In this document: piece after piece, positions 56,300 through 64,000 of the stretch
Position numbering within the stretch: position 1 is the stretch's first letter
How the letters are laid out: each line of letters starts with the position of its first letter
NCBI GenBank assembly: GCA_002506905.1
Contig: DAYM01000005.1
Coordinates: 44,931-108,930 of the forward strand
DNA: 64,000 nucleotides
DNA from: Methanomassiliicoccaceae archaeon UBA328
GTDB taxonomy: Archaea; Thermoplasmatota; Thermoplasmata; Methanomassiliicoccales; Methanomethylophilaceae
Direction of reading: 5' to 3'
Notes under the pieces: generated by a model
The model's database searches: none
What the model saw: only the letters and a program-made list of their open reading frames with translations
Told to the model about the DNA's origin: nothing
Position numbers and translations under genes: made by a program

Positions 56300-56329
56300 T
56301 TAATTAAATATAATTCCCCACCAGAAGGT
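56300..56329 (+). promoter_or_regulatory. Promoter and ribosome site of the eL20-pfdA-ftsY operon
   Basis: TAATTAAATATA (56300-56312) is a strong TATA-type box, and GAAGGT (56324-56329) is a ribosome site just before ATG 56337. Together they start the three-gene operon. Bases 56172-56299 hold no ORF and end with a T-rich run. Confidence 0.6.
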
Positions 56330-56336
56330 AATACTT

Positions 56337-56570
56337 ATGAAAGCATTCCGCGTAACAGGTTCATTCGCAGACCCGAGGCAGGACAAGGGGAGGCAGGTCT
56401 TCTCCGTAGAGATGTCCGCCGAGGACGAGACAAGCGTCAGAGAGAAAGCACTTTCCACATTCGGAAGCAAACACAAACTCAAGAGATGGGAGATCGACAT
56501 CACAAGTGTCGAAGAGATCCCCGCTGACCAGGTCACAAACCACGTCGTAAAATACGATATCGGTGAGTGA
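56337..56570 (+). CDS. rpl18a: Ribosomal protein eL20 (L18a/LX)
   Basis: A 77-residue archaeal LX/L18a ribosomal protein. MKAFRVTGSFADPR and the RWEIDITSVEEI end are typical; the length matches the family. Its stop overlaps the ribosome-site region of the prefoldin gene two bases downstream. Confidence 0.93.
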   Translation: MKAFRVTGSFADPRQDKGRQVFSVEMSAEDETSVREKALSTFGSKHKLKRWEIDITSVEEIPADQVTNHVVKYDIGE

Positions 56571-56571
56571 A

Positions 56572-57006
56572 ATGAAAGATGATGAGCTCCGTCAGGCCAT
56601 GGCGGTCCTTGACTCCTACAACAAGCAGCTTGAGAACCTGAACCGTCAGGCACAGATGCTCCAGGCATCTATGGATGACCTTCTCAGGGCACGTGAGACG
56701 CTCAAGGCACTCAAGGATGCGAAGGAGGGCGATGAGGTCCTTCTTCCGATCGGTGCTTCATCTTTCGTAAATGTCAAAGTTGCAGACAGGACAAAGGTCC
56801 TTGTCAACGTCGGTACCCGCGTATCGGTCGAGAAGACCATCGACGAGGCCATCGATTTCATCGTTGAGAACGGCAACGACTGTTCTGAGACACTCAAGAA
56901 CGCCGTCAACGCGATGACACAGATCGAGAGCCTTGCCAACGACCTTACTCTGGCCATACAGAACGAGTACCGCGCCAGGCAGCAAAACAACCAGCAAGGT
57001 CTGTGA
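56572..57006 (+). CDS. pfdA: Prefoldin alpha subunit
   Basis: A 144-residue prefoldin alpha: N- and C-terminal coiled coils (LDSYNKQLENLNRQAQMLQ; ALTQIE-type end) around a central beta region (LLPIGASSFVNVKV). It hands unfolded proteins to the thermosome. ATG 56572 lies one base after the eL20 stop. The eL20-pfdA-ftsY order is conserved in archaea. Confidence 0.93.
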   Translation: MKDDELRQAMAVLDSYNKQLENLNRQAQMLQASMDDLLRARETLKALKDAKEGDEVLLPIGASSFVNVKVADRTKVLVNVGTRVSVEKTIDEAIDFIVENGNDCSETLKNAVNAMTQIESLANDLTLAIQNEYRARQQNNQQGL

Positions 57007-57007
57007 G

Positions 57008-58138
57008 ATGTTCGATTCTCTCAAGTCGAAGCTGAAGAACGTCTTCCACAAGTCAGAAAAGCTTGACTCGGAGAAGATCTACGAGGAACCGAAGGCGGAT
57101 GTCCCCCAGGGACAGACCCCTCCGGAACCCGAGAAAGTCCCCGAACAGGCGGCTCCCGCCGTAGAGGAGAAGCCCCTGTCCAGAAGGGAACAGATAAAAC
57201 TTGAGAAAAAGAAGAAGGCAGAGGCAAAGGCCGAAACAAAGCACGCTCCTGCCGAAACTCATACGCCGTCTACCTCCGGAATGGTGGGAGACAGCGGTAA
57301 AAAGATCAAAGAGGACCCGCTCGACGATATTTTGGACGAACTCGAAGTGGCCCTTTTGGAATCCGATGTTGCATATCCTGTCGTTCAGGAGATCATCCTC
57401 GGAGTACGTGACAACCTTGTCAACAAGAAATACAGCCGCGAATTCACACTCGAGCAGGTCGTCGAGACGGCTGTCAAGGAATCGGTCCGCAACGTTCTGA
57501 AGGTCAACGAATTCGACTTCATGAAGTGGATCGAGGACCAGCCCAGACCTACAGTCATAATGTTCATCGGTATCAACGGTACCGGAAAGACCACGGCAAT
57601 TGCCAAGATCGCCAACATGCTTCAGAAGGACGGAAAGACCGTCGTAATGGCGGCATGCGACACCTTCAGGGCCGGAGCGATCGAGCAGCTTACCGTCCAT
57701 GCGGACAAACTCGGCGTCAAGATCGTCAAACAGTCGCAGGATGCGGATCCGGCCGCAGTTGCGTACGACGCCATCGAGCATGCCAGATCGAAAAAGAAGG
57801 ATGTCGTCCTCATCGATACCGCAGGCCGTATGCAGACGAACAACAACCTCATCGATGAGATGAAGAAGATCGCACGTGTATCCAAACCCGCACTGAAGAT
57901 CTTCGTCGGCGATGCACTCGCGGGAAACGATGCCATAGAACAGGCAAAGGTCTTCGATGCAGCGGTCGGTATCGATGCGGTCATTCTGACAAAGATAGAC
58001 ACCGATGCAAAAGGCGGTGCCGCACTTTCTATCGCTCACACCATAGGAAAGCCCATTGCATTCGTGTGCAACGGACAGGAATATGACGATATCGAGCAGT
58101 TCAACGCAGATTGGATGCTCGAGAGACTCTTCGAGTGA
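57008..58138 (+). CDS. ftsY: Signal recognition particle receptor FtsY
   Basis: A 376-residue SRP-receptor GTPase. After an acidic/proline-rich A region (about 20-120), the NG domain has G1 GINGTGKTTAIAKIANML, DTAGRMQTNNNL (G3) and TKIDTDAKGGAALS (G4). It delivers ribosome-SRP complexes to the membrane. ATG 57008 overlaps or adjoins the prefoldin stop. Confidence 0.96.
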   Translation: MFDSLKSKLKNVFHKSEKLDSEKIYEEPKADVPQGQTPPEPEKVPEQAAPAVEEKPLSRREQIKLEKKKKAEAKAETKHAPAETHTPSTSGMVGDSGKKIKEDPLDDILDELEVALLESDVAYPVVQEIILGVRDNLVNKKYSREFTLEQVVETAVKESVRNVLKVNEFDFMKWIEDQPRPTVIMFIGINGTGKTTAIAKIANMLQKDGKTVVMAACDTFRAGAIEQLTVHADKLGVKIVKQSQDADPAAVAYDAIEHARSKKKDVVLIDTAGRMQTNNNLIDEMKKIARVSKPALKIFVGDALAGNDAIEQAKVFDAAVGIDAVILTKIDTDAKGGAALSIAHTIGKPIAFVCNGQEYDDIEQFNADWMLERLFE

Positions 58139-59359
58139 TCAGACACACAATTTGTAGAACAGGGTCGCGAAGACCTTGGCATCCTTGATGATGCTGTCGA
58201 TCACCACATATTCGTTAGGGGCGTGAAGGGTACCTCCGCCGTATTCCCAAACATATGCATCATATCCTTTGGCCCTGAAGAAATTGGCGCATGTGGCACC
58301 TCCGACACCGGTGGCGGTCGGTCTTTTTCCGATAACGGATTCCACCGAGTCGCAGAGCGCCTTGTAGACCTCCGTCTCCGTGGACGAGACCTTCCCCGAA
58401 GTGTGCCTGAGTACATCTGTCACAACTATCCTGATACCGGTCCTGCGCTCATATACCTTCGCCATCTCGTTCGCTGCCGCGAGGATGTCGTCGGGAGAAT
58501 ATTTCGGGATCACGCGAATATCCATGTAGAAGACGAACTTTCCGGGAATGGTATTGACATTCTCGGATGTTACCTCGCACTTCGTCGGTTCGAATGTGGA
58601 GATGGCGGGATCGAACAGATCATCGGTGTCGTTGAACTCCCTGGCGAACTTGCTCATGAGCTCGGACAGGAAATACGTCCCCACACGGAATGCATTCTGA
58701 CCTTTGTTGGGAGTGGATCCGTGGGTGGTCTTTCCGATGACCTCGAACTTGAGCCAGATCAGACTCTTTTCGGCGATGTCGATCATCGATCCCTCGGGAC
58801 TTCCCCAATCCGGGACCAGGAATACATCGTCAGGAGAGAAATAACCGTGCTCGAGAAGATATCCGATACCCATACGGCTGGACACCTCTTCGTCGGCCAC
58901 ATAGGCTATTCCGATGGACCTCTTTGAGAGGATATCGGACGGAATAAACTTTGATGCGAACATGGATGAGATCACCGCCTGACCGTTATCTTCCGCTCCG
59001 CGGCCGTAGATCTTGCCGTCCCTGACAACTCCCTTGAAGGGGTCGGTCTTCCATTCGTTCAGATCTCCGGCGGGGACCGTATCCATGTGCGCTACGATCC
59101 AGACGGTGCCTTTTCCCTTGCCTTCCTTCTTTGCGAGGATGTTGGACCTCTTGATGGAAGGATCGTGCTCATCGGGAACGTCTATGCGCTGAACGCTGTC
59201 ATATCCGACGAGACATCTCTGGAGCATATCTGCCCTCTTGCTCTCGCCGTTGCCGCCGATCTCCGGGGACATCGCAGGTATTCCGATCATTTCGGTCATG
59301 ACCTTTGTGATGTCATCGCGTGAAGCATCGATATTCTCCAGAACGGCGTTCAGTTCCAT
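58139..59359 (-). CDS. M20 family metallopeptidase/deacylase
   Basis: A 406-residue zinc hydrolase of the M20/ArgE/DapE group. Metal and catalytic residues: VAHMDTVPAG, YGRGAEDNGQAV, VADEEVSSRMG, PDWGSPEG and the C-terminal GGGTLHAPNEYV. A dimerisation (lid) domain lies in the middle. Exact substrate (dipeptides, N-acyl amino acids) cannot be read from sequence. Converges on ftsY. Confidence 0.87.
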   Translation of the reverse strand: MELNAVLENIDASRDDITKVMTEMIGIPAMSPEIGGNGESKRADMLQRCLVGYDSVQRIDVPDEHDPSIKRSNILAKKEGKGKGTVWIVAHMDTVPAGDLNEWKTDPFKGVVRDGKIYGRGAEDNGQAVISSMFASKFIPSDILSKRSIGIAYVADEEVSSRMGIGYLLEHGYFSPDDVFLVPDWGSPEGSMIDIAEKSLIWLKFEVIGKTTHGSTPNKGQNAFRVGTYFLSELMSKFAREFNDTDDLFDPAISTFEPTKCEVTSENVNTIPGKFVFYMDIRVIPKYSPDDILAAANEMAKVYERRTGIRIVVTDVLRHTSGKVSSTETEVYKALCDSVESVIGKRPTATGVGGATCANFFRAKGYDAYVWEYGGGTLHAPNEYVVIDSIIKDAKVFATLFYKLCV

Positions 59360-59443
59360 ATTTGACAGTAAATCAGTTGAAAATTCATATAGGTTATTGT
59401 TGAAAAATTTTTGAAAAGGGGGGATCTCCCCCTTGATTTGTAT

Positions 59444-60622
59444 TCAGCACCTGCGAACGATCATCGTGACCGCGTTTCCGCCGCCGTAACAGAGTGTCGC
59501 AAGACCTGTCTCCTTGTTGCGGTCGTGGAGTGCGTATATCAAAGATGTGAGCACACGCATTCCGGAACATCCAATGGGGTGTCCGAGTGCGACGGCTCCT
59601 CCGTTGACGTTGAATTTCTCCTCGGGAACGTTCAGTTCCTTCTTTACCGCACATGATGCCGATGCGAACGCTTCGTTGTGCTCGAAGAGATCGATATCGT
59701 CGATGGTCATTCCGGCCTTTTTGAGGACATGCCTGGTGGTGGGTATGGGTGCTTCCATGATGTACTCGGGCTTAACACCGCGCTCGCCGTATGCGACGAT
59801 CTCCGCAATGGGTTTGATACCGTGCTCTTCCGCCCAGGACCTGGACGTTACGATACATGCGGCCGCACCGTCGCTGAGCTGCGAGGAATTTCCCGCCGTG
59901 ACGATACCGTCCTTCTTGAAGACGGGTTTGAGCTTTCCGAGTGTCTCCATCGTTGTATCGGGCCTGATACCCTCATCTTTGGAGAATATGGTGTCTCCCT
60001 TCTTTGAGTGGATGGTGACGGGGACGATCTCTTTGTCGAACTTTCCCTCTGCCTGGGCCTTGGCTGCCTTGAGGTTACTTTCCATCGAAAGTCTGTCAGC
60101 GTCCTCCCTGGTCACATTGAATCTCTCGGCAACGATCTCGCCGGTAAATCCCATGTGCTGGTTGTTGAAGATGTCCCAGAGTCCGTCGTGGACCATACAG
60201 TCGACCATGGGCTGGTCGTTCATCCTGAGTCCCCACCTGGCACCGTTGATGATGTAGGGGGCGTTGGACATGTTCTCCATTCCGCCGGTGGCCAGTACGT
60301 TGTACTCGCCGGCCTTGATGGCATCTGCCGCGTTCATCAGGGATTTGAGTCCGGATGCGCAGACAGCATTGACGGTGTATGATCCGATCTCTTCGGGAAG
60401 ACCTGCGCCGATGGCTGCCTGTCTTGCGGGATTCTGACCGAGTCCTGCCGAAAGGACATTTCCCATAATACATTCCTCGACATCGGTCGTCTGAATGCCT
60501 GCCCTCTTCACTGCCTCTGCGAGTGTGAGTGCACCGAGATCGGTGGATTTTATTCCCAAAAGGGATTTTCCGTATTTTCCTATGGGCGTCCTTGCCGCAC
60601 TGATTATTACTGCATCTTCCAT
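59444..60622 (-). CDS. Acetyl-CoA C-acetyltransferase (thiolase)
   Basis: A 392-residue biosynthetic-type thiolase joining two acetyl-CoA to acetoacetyl-CoA. The catalytic Cys is in NAVCASGLKSLMNA (near residue 88), the His in GGAVALGHPIG and second Cys in GCSGMRVL near the C-terminus. GAGGT precedes the ATG. This is the bacterial-like AtoB form; archaeal mevalonate thiolases with DUF35 partners look different, so transfer is possible. Confidence 0.92.
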   Translation of the reverse strand: MEDAVIISAARTPIGKYGKSLLGIKSTDLGALTLAEAVKRAGIQTTDVEECIMGNVLSAGLGQNPARQAAIGAGLPEEIGSYTVNAVCASGLKSLMNAADAIKAGEYNVLATGGMENMSNAPYIINGARWGLRMNDQPMVDCMVHDGLWDIFNNQHMGFTGEIVAERFNVTREDADRLSMESNLKAAKAQAEGKFDKEIVPVTIHSKKGDTIFSKDEGIRPDTTMETLGKLKPVFKKDGIVTAGNSSQLSDGAAACIVTSRSWAEEHGIKPIAEIVAYGERGVKPEYIMEAPIPTTRHVLKKAGMTIDDIDLFEHNEAFASASCAVKKELNVPEEKFNVNGGAVALGHPIGCSGMRVLTSLIYALHDRNKETGLATLCYGGGNAVTMIVRRC

Positions 60623-60683
60623 CTTTATACCTCAAGTTGATTTGGAGTACACTTTACGACACAATATATATTAATGTCGGTCA

Positions 60684-62006
60684 TCAACTACGGCAATTGA
60701 CGAAATCAACAGGCTGTGATTCGCCCATTCTCTTCAAAGGTTTTGAAAGATGGCGCCTTGAATAAGTAGGCGGCTCATACCATCCCGGAACGATCCACCT
60801 GAACTCCTTTACGGACATCGGTTCTTTGGATCTGGTATGGCATTTCTTGCAGCGGAATCCCTGATCCTTTCCAGCGGAACCCATCGTCCTGCCGCATACG
60901 GGACATATCGGATTGGATACCTTATCGAAGACCTCTGCCAATTCCAGAACATGTATCTTTTCGACGTTCAGGGTCCTCGGGTCCTCTCTGAGCTCACCCA
61001 TGACCCCTATCCTGTCTCCGACACGGAGATTGTCGAATACGTATCTGAAATCCTTGGAAGGTTCGTATGCTCCGCAGGTGACCTTCCCGTACTTCGTCAT
61101 GATATCTACGAAAACGTGCCCTCCTTTGATGTGCTCGGCGGGAGAGATCACTTTTCCCTCAAGATAATAAGAACGTTCCGGGACCAGTTCCTTCGGATGA
61201 TAGATTATATGATCGTCTGTACCCTGATTCGTAAGATAGATCACCCATCTGTCGATAGGCTCTGTCCTGATCATCTCAAATCCCCTGATCAGATCTTCCT
61301 GGACATCTCCTCTGAAACCGTACATCACCGGACACGGGGTCGCCGGTACCATCGCGACCTTCTGATCCCTGTCCTCCCAGCTGTTGAACGATGTTTCGAT
61401 ATTATGTTCCGCATCCCTGATGGTCAGCGGATCGAATTTGCGTTCGGTACCCCATCTGCTCATAGGTCTGTATGTCAGAAGTTCATATGTGTGATCGTGC
61501 GGTCTCCATGCCATCCCGCATGTGCTGCCGATAACACCTCTTCCGTTCCCTATCTCGAATTTGACGGCACCGATCCTTTTGATCTCGTTCTCGATATCCT
61601 TACGGTCCATTATCTTCCTTACACCGTTCCAATAGAATTCCTGGGACGGTTTTTTCCTGGAAATGACCAGACCCGGATTCGCATCATCCTCATGGAATCT
61701 TTCGATCAGCGGGATGATCCTCTTAAGAAGATCATTTTCGTTCGGTTCAAAATCCGTGCAGCAATCGAAACAATAGATGTCCCTGTTACCGATATTACCG
61801 ATGAATCTCTTTTTTCCGACACCTTTTCCGAATCTCATGACCAATGAACCGTTACCCCTGGTCTTCCAGGGAGTTGCAGGGTCCAAACGGACAAGTCTGG
61901 GATTTCCGATAAGGTCCAGATCGTCGAGTTCTCTGATTATCTCGGTTGCCAAAAAGGTCGTACAGTTCCCTTTGTTGGAATCTGTATCGTCGACCGCTAC
62001 ATACAT
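60684..62006 (-). CDS. tiaS: tRNA(Ile2) agmatinylcytidine synthase TiaS
   Basis: A 440-residue TiaS, which modifies C34 of tRNA-Ile2 with agmatine so that AUA is read. Seen: MYVAVDDTDSNKGNCTTFLA (ATP-binding TCKD start), GIRGDVQEDL-like region (YGFRGDVQEDLIRGFEM), an OB-fold (GKVISPAEHIKGGHVFV), and the zinc ribbon CPVCG...CKKCH. Gene length matches the family. Confidence 0.93.
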   Translation of the reverse strand: MYVAVDDTDSNKGNCTTFLATEIIRELDDLDLIGNPRLVRLDPATPWKTRGNGSLVMRFGKGVGKKRFIGNIGNRDIYCFDCCTDFEPNENDLLKRIIPLIERFHEDDANPGLVISRKKPSQEFYWNGVRKIMDRKDIENEIKRIGAVKFEIGNGRGVIGSTCGMAWRPHDHTYELLTYRPMSRWGTERKFDPLTIRDAEHNIETSFNSWEDRDQKVAMVPATPCPVMYGFRGDVQEDLIRGFEMIRTEPIDRWVIYLTNQGTDDHIIYHPKELVPERSYYLEGKVISPAEHIKGGHVFVDIMTKYGKVTCGAYEPSKDFRYVFDNLRVGDRIGVMGELREDPRTLNVEKIHVLELAEVFDKVSNPICPVCGRTMGSAGKDQGFRCKKCHTRSKEPMSVKEFRWIVPGWYEPPTYSRRHLSKPLKRMGESQPVDFVNCRS

Positions 62007-62035
62007 AACAGAGGCTATTCAATAATCCGATATAT

Positions 62036-62347
62036 TCATTCTGATTGTATCGGGGTCATTTCGCTTACAAAGAATATGGAACCGTCATCAGAAAAATTTC
62101 CCGATATCGAATATACCGACTCTTCCGGCATCTCTTTGAAATAACACCTTATCGACCTTCCTTCCGTATCCTGAAACGAAAATGTGTATCCTCTCGATGT
62201 CTGATCGATATCGTAGACTATTCCTTTGATGCTGTCATCGGTCTCATCATCACTGTTCTCTCCGGGCATCAAAAATACAGATATCAAAATTATAACCGAT
62301 ATCGAAACACACATCAGAAAATATTTGTCATTGAGAATTCCTGTCAT
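62036..62347 (-). CDS. Small membrane-anchored OB-fold-like protein
   Basis: A 103-residue protein: an N-terminal transmembrane helix (YFLMCVSISVIILISVFLM), an acidic linker, then a compact beta domain (GIVYDIDQTSRGYTFSFQDTEG, IRCYFKEMPE, YSISGNFSDDGSIFFVSEM) with OB-fold-like strand order. Function unknown. AT-rich like the neighbouring cdc6. Confidence 0.6.
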   Translation of the reverse strand: MTGILNDKYFLMCVSISVIILISVFLMPGENSDDETDDSIKGIVYDIDQTSRGYTFSFQDTEGRSIRCYFKEMPEESVYSISGNFSDDGSIFFVSEMTPIQSE

Positions 62348-62403
62348 GATTCACTGATCTTTCATAAGAATATTATAAAGAAAGATATACAATTAAACAA
62401 ACT

Positions 62404-62429
62404 CCCCCACCCCTTCATTTCCACTGCAG
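62404..62429 (-). promoter_or_regulatory. ORB-like origin recognition box 1
   Basis: Reading on the minus strand: CAGTGGAAATGAAGGGG, followed by TGGGGG. This agrees with the archaeal origin recognition box pattern CAGTGGAAAC-GAAGGGG known from Pyrococcus, Sulfolobus and others. It lies 320 bases from cdc6/orc1, in an AT-rich stretch typical of origins. Confidence 0.65.
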
Positions 62430-62485
62430 AAAAAAATAGATATTTTTAGAAAATAACAAAGAATTCTCGAAAGAAAAAATTGAAA

Positions 62486-62506
62486 GATCGATCGTTAGAT
62501 CGATCG
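62486..62506. repeat. Tandem GATCGATCG with hairpin capacity
   Basis: GATCGATCG (62486-62494) is repeated at 62498-62506 after TTA. Because GATCGATC is self-complementary, the pair can also form an 8-bp stem with a 4-base loop. On the minus strand it lies after the TGA of the 28-residue gene and is followed by a T-rich stretch, so it may terminate that transcript. Position between two ORB-like motifs makes an origin role possible. Confidence 0.5.
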
Positions 62507-62519
62507 AAAATTGTTGATA

Positions 62520-62606
62520 TCAGAAGAAACTTCCGATAGCGTACAGGATCAGAACGAATGCGACGATCCCAAGAATACAAGCTCCGATAACAAGCCATCC
62601 TTTCAT
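62520..62606 (-). CDS. 28-residue single-helix membrane peptide
   Basis: An ORF starting MKGWLVIGACILGIV and ending LYAIGSFF with TGA. One transmembrane helix (about residues 4-24). AAGGTGA lies at ideal distance before the ATG, and a hairpin/T-run follows the stop, so it looks like a real small gene. No known family. It sits in the presumed replication origin, upstream of and divergent from cdc6. Confidence 0.6.
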   Translation of the reverse strand: MKGWLVIGACILGIVAFVLILYAIGSFF

Positions 62607-62724
62607 TATTTTCACCTTTGCTTTACGCAATACAAAAGGATAATGAACGTTCTGTTATAAAAGGAATGTACAAAGAATAAAATCGGTCATAAGAGGTTTT
62701 ATAATCTAGATCCAACTTACCTCA

Positions 62725-62743
62725 TTCCATTGGAAAAAGTGGT
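62725..62743 (+). promoter_or_regulatory. ORB-like origin recognition box 2
   Basis: TTCCATTGGAAAAAGTGGT resembles an ORB core (TTCCA-TGGAAA) plus G-rich end, in opposite orientation to the box at 62404. It lies directly at the 5' end of cdc6, where Orc1/Cdc6 sites commonly sit. The match is less complete than box 1. The gap 62348-62750 also holds an AT-rich unwinding candidate near 62430-62480. Confidence 0.45.
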
Positions 62744-62750
62744 AATGCGA

Positions 62751-63995
62751 ATGGAAGAAAAAAAAGAAAAATCCATATTTGAAAAATATATGGAAAAAAG
62801 GAATATTTTGATAAAAAACAGAAACATCCTTCAATCCTCATACATTCCCGAACAATTACCACACAGAGACGAGCAGATCAAAAAAATAGCCGAGATCTTA
62901 GCTCCCTGTCTTAACAGAGACAAACCATCCAACATTCTTATTTACGGAAAAACGGGAACCGGAAAAACCGCTGTTCTGAATTATATCGGAAAAGAATTGA
63001 AAAAAGCAGATCCCGATGAAAAGAATTGCAGTTTCATCTATGTGAATTGCGAAGTCGTTGATACACCGTCCGGAATTCTGTATAATATATCAAATCAGAT
63101 CATAACGGAATATAACAGAAAGATACCGTTCACAGGATGGGCATTGGATAAGATTTATTATGAACTTTCAAATTATATTGATGAGAAAGATAAGGTCTTC
63201 ATTATCGTTCTTGATGAGATCGACAGATCGTTCAAGAAGAACGGTGACGATATATTCTATTTCCTTACAACAATGAATGAGATACTCAAAAAATCAAGAG
63301 TATCCATTATCGGAATAACAAATAATTCAAAATTTACCGAATTGCTTTCAACAAAGATCAAAAGCAGATTGGGTGAAGAGAAAATAGTATTCAATCCGTA
63401 TAATTCGATAGAATTACAGGATATTCTTTCCGACAGAGCAAAATGCGTTTTTGATGAAGGGGTTTTGGATCCTGCTGTCATTCCGTATTGCGCTGCTTTG
63501 TCTGCTCAGGATTCCGGAGATGCAAGAAAAGCTCTTGATTTCTTAAGAATAGCAGCAGATATTGCTGAAAGAAACGGAGATTCCGTTGTTACCGAAGCTC
63601 ATGTTAATTCTGCTCGTGAGAAGATTGAATTCGATGCAGTGATAGAAGTAATGAATACTATCACAAATCAATCAAAGGTCGTTCTTATGAGTATAATCAA
63701 GAATTTTGAAAGTAATAATAAGAAGATGACGACCGGTGATGTTTATACGACATACAGAGAGATCTGTGATATCATAGGTATGACACCTTTGACACAAAGA
63801 AGGGTCGCGGGTCTTATTTCAGAGTTGGATATGTTGGGTATCATTCATGCTCAGGTCAAATCTTTGGGAAGAAACGGAAGGACAAAGGAATTCTCATTGA
63901 ATATCAATCAGGATATCATTGATAAATTCATGAAGAATGAACTGTTCCAGCCTCTCAAAAATTACAAGCCTTCAAAGCAGACGACTTTGATGTGA
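62751..63995 (+). CDS. cdc6: Orc1/Cdc6 replication initiator
   Basis: A 414-residue archaeal Orc1/Cdc6: Walker A ILIYGKTGTGKTAVLN (near residue 63), Walker B VFIIVLDEIDRSFKK, sensor I GITNNSKF, and a C-terminal winged helix (TTYREICDIIGMTPLTQRRVAGLI) that binds ORBs. It recognises the origin and loads MCM. ATG 62751 is preferred because GGT precedes it; ATG 62745 is close. It is much more AT-rich than the rest of the window. Complete, ending five bases before the window end. Confidence 0.94.
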   Translation: MEEKKEKSIFEKYMEKRNILIKNRNILQSSYIPEQLPHRDEQIKKIAEILAPCLNRDKPSNILIYGKTGTGKTAVLNYIGKELKKADPDEKNCSFIYVNCEVVDTPSGILYNISNQIITEYNRKIPFTGWALDKIYYELSNYIDEKDKVFIIVLDEIDRSFKKNGDDIFYFLTTMNEILKKSRVSIIGITNNSKFTELLSTKIKSRLGEEKIVFNPYNSIELQDILSDRAKCVFDEGVLDPAVIPYCAALSAQDSGDARKALDFLRIAADIAERNGDSVVTEAHVNSAREKIEFDAVIEVMNTITNQSKVVLMSIIKNFESNNKKMTTGDVYTTYREICDIIGMTPLTQRRVAGLISELDMLGIIHAQVKSLGRNGRTKEFSLNINQDIIDKFMKNELFQPLKNYKPSKQTTLM

Positions 63996-64000
63996 TCCCA

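Noticed and set aside
1..64000. CRISPR array
   Set aside because: No set of regularly spaced direct repeats was seen, and no cas gene is present.

Overview
The window looks like chromosomal DNA of a methanogen-type archaeon of the Thermoplasmata, most likely Methanomassiliicoccales (Methanomethylophilaceae-like). The information-processing genes are archaeal (MCM, Cdc6/Orc1, PriS, NMD3, TiaS, Tsr3, eL20/LX, prefoldin alpha, FtsY, two Lhr-type helicases). They sit beside a bacterial-type DNA gyrase, a class I two-subunit fumarase and a tetrapyrrole-chelatase island. Every intact gene whose stop I read ends in TAA or TGA. The only amber codon found inside a gene interrupts an otherwise complete metallo-beta-lactamase-fold gene, as expected for a pyrrolysine-using lineage. 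The taxonomic call is inference from gene content, not from rRNA.

Layout. 0-9 kb: tail of a Vsr-like gene, an Lhr helicase, RlmE, a large signal-anchored surface protein, PurM, DUF531 with a 51-residue partner, and tRNA-Phe. 9-15 kb: a small membrane protein, gyrA and gyrB, then divergent thiC; the gyrB/thiC gap carries a long alternating purine-pyrimidine tract. 15-36 kb: the accessory tetrapyrrole/corrinoid island. It holds chlI-chlD, two paralogous ABC-2 exporter pairs, two full-length CobN/ChlH-type chelatase subunits, a 5'-truncated cbiZ beside a decayed IS1634-like transposase, a frameshifted isochorismatase, a Sel1 protein and a FecCD/BtuCD-type importer with its binding protein. 36-44 kb: tRNA-Thr, endonuclease IV, an OGG/AlkA-like glycosylase, an HTH regulator and a 1786-residue Lhr-like helicase. 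44-51 kb: a compact, overlapping minus-strand operon (phosphatase-like, tsr3, winged helix, mcm, DUF424, nmd3, fumarase alpha and beta) with a C/D box sRNA just beyond its upstream end. 51-62 kb: an Hps-RraA fusion, htpX with the amber-interrupted hydrolase, TatD-like, PriS, the eL20-prefoldin-FtsY operon, M20 peptidase, thiolase and TiaS. 62-64 kb: an AT-rich probable replication origin with two ORB-like motifs, a 28-residue membrane peptide and cdc6/orc1.

Working together. The 15-36 kb island combines metal insertion (ChlI/ChlD motor with CobN-type large subunits), corrinoid salvage (cbiZ remnant) and import (FecCD/BtuCD type), so it probably handles cobalt-corrinoid or another metallo-tetrapyrrole; substrates cannot be read from sequence. 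The most interesting observations are the amber codon in the hydrolase gene, the duplicated exporter-CobN module, the C/D box sRNA, the Z-DNA-prone gyrB promoter and the origin motifs.
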